From NCBI GenBank assembly GCA_020630575.1, contig JAHDBD010000006.1, positions 62,001 through 126,000 on the forward strand: DNA of 64,000 nt, given 5' to 3'. The position numbers and the translations under genes are program-made. The DNA comes from Bernardetia sp. Lineage in GTDB: Bacteria; Bacteroidota; Bacteroidia; Cytophagales; Bernardetiaceae. A model generated the notes under the pieces. The model had not been told where the DNA came from and made no database searches. It saw nothing but the letters and a program-made list of their open reading frames with translations. This document shows positions 59,413 to 64,000 of the stretch, in pieces; positions within the stretch are counted from its first letter, which is position 1; each line of letters opens with the position of its first letter.

Positions 59413-59442
59413 CAAATATATTTAATTTAATATTAAAATCAA
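59413..59442 (-). promoter_or_regulatory. Promoter of the thyA operon
   Basis: Minus strand TATATTTG (59413-59420) with TTG at 59440-59442, 19 nt apart. It lies about 265 nt upstream of the thyA start, far longer than the 10-20 nt leaders usual in this window. Confidence 0.7.
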
Positions 59443-59450
59443 ACACTAAA

Positions 59451-60620
59451 TTAAAAAGTTTTGTTAAAAATTTTATTAAATATTAAATCAAAATCTAAAA
59501 ATCCCAAATCACTAAAATCATAATCAGTTTTAGTAAATTTTGATAAATTTGTTAATGGGGATTCTGATTTATAATCATAAATTTTTGTTTTAATACCATG
59601 GTTAGGTGATTCAATCATGGTATCATTTGAGTAGGTTGTTTTGAAAATAGAAACATTCACTTTAATTTTATTATCATAGAAATGCTTATCCAACATTTCC
59701 TTATTAATGCTCATGAGACATTTTTTTTGTTCATTATTTAATAAAATGTCATCATTCAAAAATGTCTCACCATATTCAATTTTTATTGTTAAGTATTCAC
59801 GCTCTGTTTTTTCATAAAATTTTTCATATTTATTTACGCCAAAAAAACTTTCATCTAAATATTTGTAAATAGAATTAGTGTTATATGATTTTTTAATTCC
59901 CGTATAATTATCACCTATTGTAGAATTAAATTTATCATCACATGTTATAAGCTTGTCAATAAAGTAACAATTTAGGCTATTTTGTAATTCCGTTGAAAAG
60001 TAATTATCAACAATGACACCATTATTCATAGTATCTATTATATTATAAATTCTCTCACCAATAGTTTCTAAGTTTATGATATATGCTGATGTGGAAAACA
60101 ATCCACCATATGTGATGTTCCAAAACTTATTAAACTCACGAACATCTATATAATATCCATTTTTAGTCAATTCTGTACCACAGTCAGATACAAAATCTAA
60201 GTAGTTTAAATATGTAATGTTATTATTAGTTGGTAAATACTTTTCTATTTTTGACATATATTCACTATCAAAAATTTTTTCACCAAAAACTATATCATCT
60301 TCTAATATTAATACCTTTTTAACCCCAAATTTTTGATAATCCCTAAGAGACTTAGACCAAGCCATTGAATGTGACAACCCACAAGCTACCTCACTCATAG
60401 ACTGATTTGTTATTGTCTTATGCTTATACGATTTATTTGGATTTTTGGATATACTATCTAATAAAATATTATGTAGGTAGTTGTTTTCAAACTTTTCGTT
60501 TATCGCAGCATCAATTCTTTCATAAGGTATACCTAAACGTTCCAATTGAAAAATCATATGTTCATTTCTATCCGTATCCACTTTCCTATTGATGTAGTAT
60601 ATTTTTTCTATTCCTAACAT
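59451..60620 (-). CDS. Glycosyltransferase family 25-like protein
   Basis: A 389-aa protein whose first half matches GT25 (LPS-type) transferases: IEKIYYINRKVDTDRNEHMI, then VACGLSHSMAW near residue 80 and VLILEDDIVFGEK with the metal-binding EDD near 107. These enzymes transfer sugars such as galactose from NDP-sugars. The second half is unassigned and Asn/Tyr-rich. It may decorate phage parts or host surface, and would suit the galE/glf products (inference). It lies 2 nt after the 95-aa gene. Confidence 0.82.
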   Translation of the reverse strand: MLGIEKIYYINRKVDTDRNEHMIFQLERLGIPYERIDAAINEKFENNYLHNILLDSISKNPNKSYKHKTITNQSMSEVACGLSHSMAWSKSLRDYQKFGVKKVLILEDDIVFGEKIFDSEYMSKIEKYLPTNNNITYLNYLDFVSDCGTELTKNGYYIDVREFNKFWNITYGGLFSTSAYIINLETIGERIYNIIDTMNNGVIVDNYFSTELQNSLNCYFIDKLITCDDKFNSTIGDNYTGIKKSYNTNSIYKYLDESFFGVNKYEKFYEKTEREYLTIKIEYGETFLNDDILLNNEQKKCLMSINKEMLDKHFYDNKIKVNVSIFKTTYSNDTMIESPNHGIKTKIYDYKSESPLTNLSKFTKTDYDFSDLGFLDFDLIFNKIFNKTF

Positions 60621-60622
60621 AT

Positions 60623-60910
60623 CTATTTCAAATTTTTAAAATGTTCCAATAATTTATTTTCAAATCCCGATAAATGCGACTTTAATGTTCTTATCTTTAA
60701 TAATATTTCTTCACGACCTTCAATAGTACTTATATCACTATAAAGTTGAATAGACCTTTTACAATCTGTTAAATCAATCATAACACAAGGTGTTTTTATA
60801 TAACCTATAGGTTTTTTAAAAAGTTTAGAATGTATTACCGCTTTAGATAATATGTTGTTTGGTAGTAAGAATTCTTTCTTATCTAAAGAATTTTCATTAT
60901 TATTCCACAT
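60623..60910 (-). CDS. Hypothetical protein (95 aa)
   Basis: A basic protein starting MWNNNENSLDKKEFLLPNNI with a CVMIDLTDCKRS segment and a helical C-terminus. No family is recognised. It precedes the GT25 gene in the transcript. A -7-like TATATTTG lies at 60930-60937, without a well-spaced TTG. Confidence 0.72.
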   Translation of the reverse strand: MWNNNENSLDKKEFLLPNNILSKAVIHSKLFKKPIGYIKTPCVMIDLTDCKRSIQLYSDISTIEGREEILLKIRTLKSHLSGFENKLLEHFKNLK

Positions 60911-60950
60911 GAATTGAATTTATTTTCGACAAATATAAATAATTATCATC

Positions 60951-60993
60951 AAATAAAAAAATCCAACTTTAAAAGTTGGATTTTTTTTATTTG
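60951..60993 (-). terminator. Terminator hairpin
   Basis: Arms around 60951-60970 and 60972-60993 pair over about 19 bp (ATCCAACTT/AAGTTGGAT core, long A/T flanks), overlapping the stop of the 195-aa gene at 60987. Confidence 0.85.
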
Positions 60994-61574
60994 ATGTATT
61001 GTGATAAAGATTGTAGTTCTGAAACAATTTCAGTTATTTTATCTTTAGGTATTGTAATGTCGTCTTTATAAAATAGTATAAATTCTGAAACGTGTGTGCG
61101 ATAGTGATAAATAGGAAAAACATAGGCAGTTTTGAAATCTTCATTAGATGTTAATAAAATACTATTTTCATATTTATCATCACCTTTTGACAATTTAACA
61201 AAATCATTCTTTTTCAAATCCATTTGAAATATTTTTTCACTTCGAAGATTTACCTTAAATGGTACGCTTAAAAATAAACTATCATTAGTATTTGTATGAA
61301 TTGCTTCTTTATATAGCTTTATATAATCTTTTGGTTGTAAAAGGTAAGTGACAGAACCATCAGCTTTGTACCTTTTTTGAAAATATTTTTGCATATCTAT
61401 AAAGTCTTTTTGATTCTTTATAGCCATTTCCGAAACATTTTCAATTTTATTTTCAACTACAGCTTTAGTTACCACACTTGTCACGTGTAAGTTGACTGCC
61501 ATAAAAATCAATATAATTAATGTTATATAGCACCATCTTGGTGTTTTTTTTAGTTTATTAATTGTTTTTTTCAT
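60987..61574 (-). CDS. Membrane-anchored protein near the amidase (195 aa)
   Basis: A basic start, one hydrophobic helix (about residues 15-35, CYITLIILIFMAVNLHVTSV) and a large domain predicted outside the cytoplasm. It has the same layout as the next gene (61584-62162): short cytoplasmic tail, one helix, then a domain with YLLQPKDYIKLYKEA, comparable to WLYQPSGHNKFFKER in the neighbour. The two look like distant paralogues. Position right after the amidase suggests a lysis or envelope role, but no spanin or holin family is recognised. Confidence 0.72.
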   Translation of the reverse strand: MKKTINKLKKTPRWCYITLIILIFMAVNLHVTSVVTKAVVENKIENVSEMAIKNQKDFIDMQKYFQKRYKADGSVTYLLQPKDYIKLYKEAIHTNTNDSLFLSVPFKVNLRSEKIFQMDLKKNDFVKLSKGDDKYENSILLTSNEDFKTAYVFPIYHYRTHVSEFILFYKDDITIPKDKITEIVSELQSLSQYIK

Positions 61575-61583
61575 ACTTATTTA

Positions 61584-62162
61584 CTACATCTTTAACCTAA
61601 TCAACTCTGTTGAGTTTATTATCTTTTTTAATTGTTTTTCATTTGGTTCATAATCCAAACCTATCATAATTTCTGAGGTAATTAACCCATAATCATTTTT
61701 TAATGGTATCACATAAATAACATTAATATCATATGCATTAACTAACTTACTTAATTCGAAGCTTGAATCATCAAATATCCTAACATATTTATTGTTTCTC
61801 AATGCGTTAAGAAGACTTGGATGATGTATAAGTTGAACTTTTGATAAATCATACATAAGATTTCTCGAATCACCACTATAACTAATCCTTTCTTTGAAAA
61901 ACTTATTATGACCACTAGGTTGATATAACCAAACCGATACAAAAGAAGCTCTAAAATTATCTTTAAGATTATTAGTTTCACGTATAATATCACCAACATT
62001 TTCTAGCTCAACCATTTCAACACTAGGTTTAAACATAAGCATTAGCTCATTCTTAAAATACACTACGGTAAATAATGGGTAAATACAAATGAAAATGACC
62101 ATAATCTTTTTTATAGATATGTCTTTCAATGTCTTGATTAATTCTACTATCTTTCCTATCAT
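61584..62162 (-). CDS. Membrane-anchored protein near the amidase (192 aa)
   Basis: One hydrophobic helix near residues 20-38 (IMVIFICIYPLFTVVYF) followed by a periplasmic-type domain (FVSVWLYQPSGHNKFFKERI, INVIYVIPLKNDYGLITSEI) that could be a GAF/PAS-like fold. Paired with its likely paralogue at 60987-61574, 9 nt downstream. A TAGGAACAGTT motif lies upstream (62195-62205). Function unknown. Confidence 0.72.
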   Translation of the reverse strand: MIGKIVELIKTLKDISIKKIMVIFICIYPLFTVVYFKNELMLMFKPSVEMVELENVGDIIRETNNLKDNFRASFVSVWLYQPSGHNKFFKERISYSGDSRNLMYDLSKVQLIHHPSLLNALRNNKYVRIFDDSSFELSKLVNAYDINVIYVIPLKNDYGLITSEIMIGLDYEPNEKQLKKIINSTELIRLKM

Positions 62163-62218
62163 TTTGGTTTTTGATTGTTTGTGTTTAACTTTATAACTGT
62201 TCCTAGATTATATATTGT

Positions 62219-62839
62219 TTAGGTATTGTTTTTAAAGTCATAATATGCGATTATTCCGTTTACTACCGCATCACAAATCTTTTCAACTTCACACTCATCT
62301 TTAGTTAGTGAAAAGTCCTCATAATTATCGAAAAATAGCATTTCTAAAAGAACAGCTTTCATGTTCGTGTTTCTCAAAACATAAAATTGACTTTCTTTAT
62401 CCAAATCTCCATCACTTTGGTCATATCTCATCTTCATGTCAGTATAATCTGAAAGAGATTCAAGTATAAATTGTGCAACCAAATCACTTTCAGTTTTACC
62501 TATTGAAGTCCACACTTCTGAACCTCTAGCTTCTGTATTAAAAGCATTACAATGTATAGATAAAAAAAGTGAGTCACCGTCTATATTATTAGCAAATCTT
62601 ACTCTTTTGAATAATTTTACATCTGATGGGTCATTGGGGTGTACCGTGTATTTTGTTTTAAAACCGTTTTGTATTAATTTTTCATTTATAATACGACCAA
62701 ACATCCTATTTATAACACCTTCATATGCAATTTCTCCGTTTTCGAATTTATGCATTTTTTTATTACCTGTAGTATAAACACCATTTAATAGTCCACCATG
62801 CCCACAATCTATTATTATTGTATCATCGGTATATTTCAT
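62219..62839 (-). CDS. N-acetylmuramoyl-L-alanine amidase (Amidase_3)
   Basis: A 206-aa zinc amidase that cuts the bond between muramic acid and the stem peptide in peptidoglycan. Zinc ligands and catalytic residues fit the family: IIIDCGHGG (H14), the Glu in NGEIAYEGV (near 38), SLFLSIHCNAF (H near 94) and the terminal Glu in AVLLEMLFFDN (near 167). No signal peptide and no cell-wall-binding domain are seen, so release would need a holin or tail entry. It could be the endolysin or a tail-associated lysin; the flanking structural-like genes leave both open. Confidence 0.9.
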   Translation of the reverse strand: MKYTDDTIIIDCGHGGLLNGVYTTGNKKMHKFENGEIAYEGVINRMFGRIINEKLIQNGFKTKYTVHPNDPSDVKLFKRVRFANNIDGDSLFLSIHCNAFNTEARGSEVWTSIGKTESDLVAQFILESLSDYTDMKMRYDQSDGDLDKESQFYVLRNTNMKAVLLEMLFFDNYEDFSLTKDECEVEKICDAVVNGIIAYYDFKNNT

Positions 62840-62851
62840 TTTAATTTTATT

Positions 62852-63673
62852 TTAATATAAGTGAATATTTAATATATTTACTAAAACGGTTATAAGAGCA
62901 TCATTAATTATAGTTGTTCTAGTATAAGAATTTAACGAGTTTATTAAAGGTTCTATAACACTTTCTTTATATGCATCTAGTTCTGATGATAGTGATAGAA
63001 ACATTAATCCAGCCTCATCTGTCGCATTTTTAAAATCTATTCCCGAATATATTTGGGCTAGGTGTTTAACAGCCTCTATTTTGGCTTTATGTATTAAATT
63101 ATTTCGTGATTTAAAATCTTTATTTTCAATTTCATCATTGTTATAAATTTTATCTTTAGGTTTAAAATGATAAAAAGTGTCATCAAACCTATAGAAATAA
63201 ATATCACTCTCTTTTCTAATTGTTTTAATACCTGTATTCAAATCTTCACTACGATGATATATCCTTTCTTCCTTTACAGCCAATGTTGATAAATCGTTAG
63301 AATCAACATAAAAATTTAAAATATTAACATCACCATTACTATCAACTTCATGCGATTTATAAAGACCATATATGTGATGTTGAGAAAAGTCTAAAGTTAA
63401 GTCTAAATGTTCTTCATCATTACATCTAAAATGGTGATTATTTAAAATTTCCAATTCTTGAACTCTTGTTAAAATAATTTTATCTATAATAACTAGTGAA
63501 CCATTAACAACTTCACCCTCTTTTAAATTATGGTCAAAGCCTAAAGGCGCATCATACCATGTAGAGTTTGGTGGATTAAAATTACTTTTAAATATAACAT
63601 CGTGAGTTACATTTATTTGTTTTTTTGTATTATTATCTATTAAAATGTAATGTTGTAAATTACTATCACCCAT
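62852..63673 (-). CDS. Hypothetical structural-type protein (273 aa)
   Basis: Begins MGDSNLQHYILIDNNTKKQI and is rich in His, Asn and Asp in its first half, with a helical C-terminal third. It lies between the amidase and a partial Gly-rich protein, so a virion (tail or fibre) role is plausible. No family is recognised. Confidence 0.72.
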   Translation of the reverse strand: MGDSNLQHYILIDNNTKKQINVTHDVIFKSNFNPPNSTWYDAPLGFDHNLKEGEVVNGSLVIIDKIILTRVQELEILNNHHFRCNDEEHLDLTLDFSQHHIYGLYKSHEVDSNGDVNILNFYVDSNDLSTLAVKEERIYHRSEDLNTGIKTIRKESDIYFYRFDDTFYHFKPKDKIYNNDEIENKDFKSRNNLIHKAKIEAVKHLAQIYSGIDFKNATDEAGLMFLSLSSELDAYKESVIEPLINSLNSYTRTTIINDALITVLVNILNIHLY

Positions 63674-63679
63674 AATTTA

Positions 63680-64000
63680 TTAGTTTTTTATTTTCGTTAT
63701 CATATATGTTCCTTGACCACCACTACCAACTTTACCTGTAACAACTTCAAATAAATATGTAGCTATATTTTCATTATAGTTTTCTGTTGTTAAAACATTA
63801 AATGAATATGAACCATAATTCTCATGGTCTAATGCTGATAACCTTTCACCGTTTGGTGTAAAATAAAAAGCACCTTGTGTATCAGAAACATCACCACCGA
63901 CACCTTTAACTTTAGCTCTATTTGATGAGTTACCATCAACCTTCATCTTCATTGCATCATGCCAACCCCAATCAGTTTTTATATTATAAATTGGGTTAAA
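63680..64000 (-). CDS. Partial structural-type protein, N-terminus outside window
   Basis: The frame stays open to the right edge: before the ATG at 63952 it reads FNPIYNIKTDWGWHDA, so that Met is internal and only the last 106 or so codons are visible. The visible part is Gly/Asn/Ser/Thr-rich (GKVGSGGQGTYMITKIKN, GGDVSDTQGAFYFTPNGERL), typical of phage fibre or appendage C-terminal domains. No family is recognised. Confidence 0.72.
   Translation of the reverse strand, partial: FNPIYNIKTDWGWHDAMKMKVDGNSSNRAKVKGVGGDVSDTQGAFYFTPNGERLSALDHENYGSYSFNVLTTENYNENIATYLFEVVTGKVGSGGQGTYMITKIKN

Noticed and set aside
1..64000. CRISPR array, insertion sequence, integrase or attachment site
   Set aside because: No regularly spaced direct repeats, transposase, or integrase motifs were found; the 279-bp repeat is a single in-gene duplication.

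Overview
This 64-kb window is a piece of a large, very AT-rich tailed-phage genome whose host is most likely a member of the Bacteroidota (flavobacterial type). The phage assignment rests on gene content: a clamp-loader ATPase, a fused Mre11/Rad50-like (T4 gp47/gp46-like) protein, a 1457-aa primase-helicase, NAD+-dependent DNA ligase, class Ia ribonucleotide reductase, thymidylate synthase, a Dam-type methylase, an Amidase_3 endolysin-like enzyme, and dozens of small packed unknown genes. The host assignment rests on promoters: many intergenic gaps carry TAnnTTTG about 16-21 nt downstream of TTG, the Bacteroidetes -7/-33 pattern, and A-rich leaders replace Shine-Dalgarno sites. I cannot name the phage or host species.

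All genes but one are on the minus strand (read right to left) in short operons with 1-30 nt overlaps; the exception is 41754-42332. Most operon ends carry long, nearly perfect hairpins.

Layout, left to right. 0-9.9 kb: small unknowns, a Dam-like methylase, a metallophosphoesterase, a LemA-like membrane protein with a partner, an HslV-like Ntn hydrolase next to an M42 aminopeptidase, and a pseudoknot-capable intergenic RNA. 9.9-20.2 kb: nucleotide and sugar metabolism (MazG-like, Nudix, frameshifted galE, UDP-galactopyranose mutase), the clamp loader, a D123-like ATP-grasp protein, a 2H phosphoesterase and a protein with a PEP-synthase-like swivel domain. 20.2-34.1 kb: unknowns, a BCS1-like AAA ATPase, a zeta-toxin/kinase-like P-loop protein and DNA ligase. 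34.1-46.7 kb: small secreted or membrane proteins, the primase-helicase, the lone plus-strand gene and the Mre11-Rad50 fusion. 46.8-53.7 kb: a probable virion-protein block in which several proteins share a short N-terminal 'YLNES'-like leader resembling T4 capsid-targeting propeptides; one is a HEFGH metallopeptidase and one carries a fresh 279-bp tandem duplication. 53.7-59.4 kb: dNTP synthesis (nrdA, nrdB, thyA), with thyA behind an unusual 260-nt structured leader. 59.4-64 kb: a GT25 glycosyltransferase, two membrane-anchored proteins, the amidase and two structural-looking proteins.

Together the genes supply dNTPs and replication/recombination machinery, modify DNA, probably make and transfer a galactofuranose-type sugar, and package and release virions. 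The most unusual points are the shared leader family, the swivel-domain protein, the pseudoknot and thyA-leader RNAs, the promoter-inside-terminator arrangement, the frameshifted galE, and an in-frame TAA followed by coding-like sequence at 403-522.
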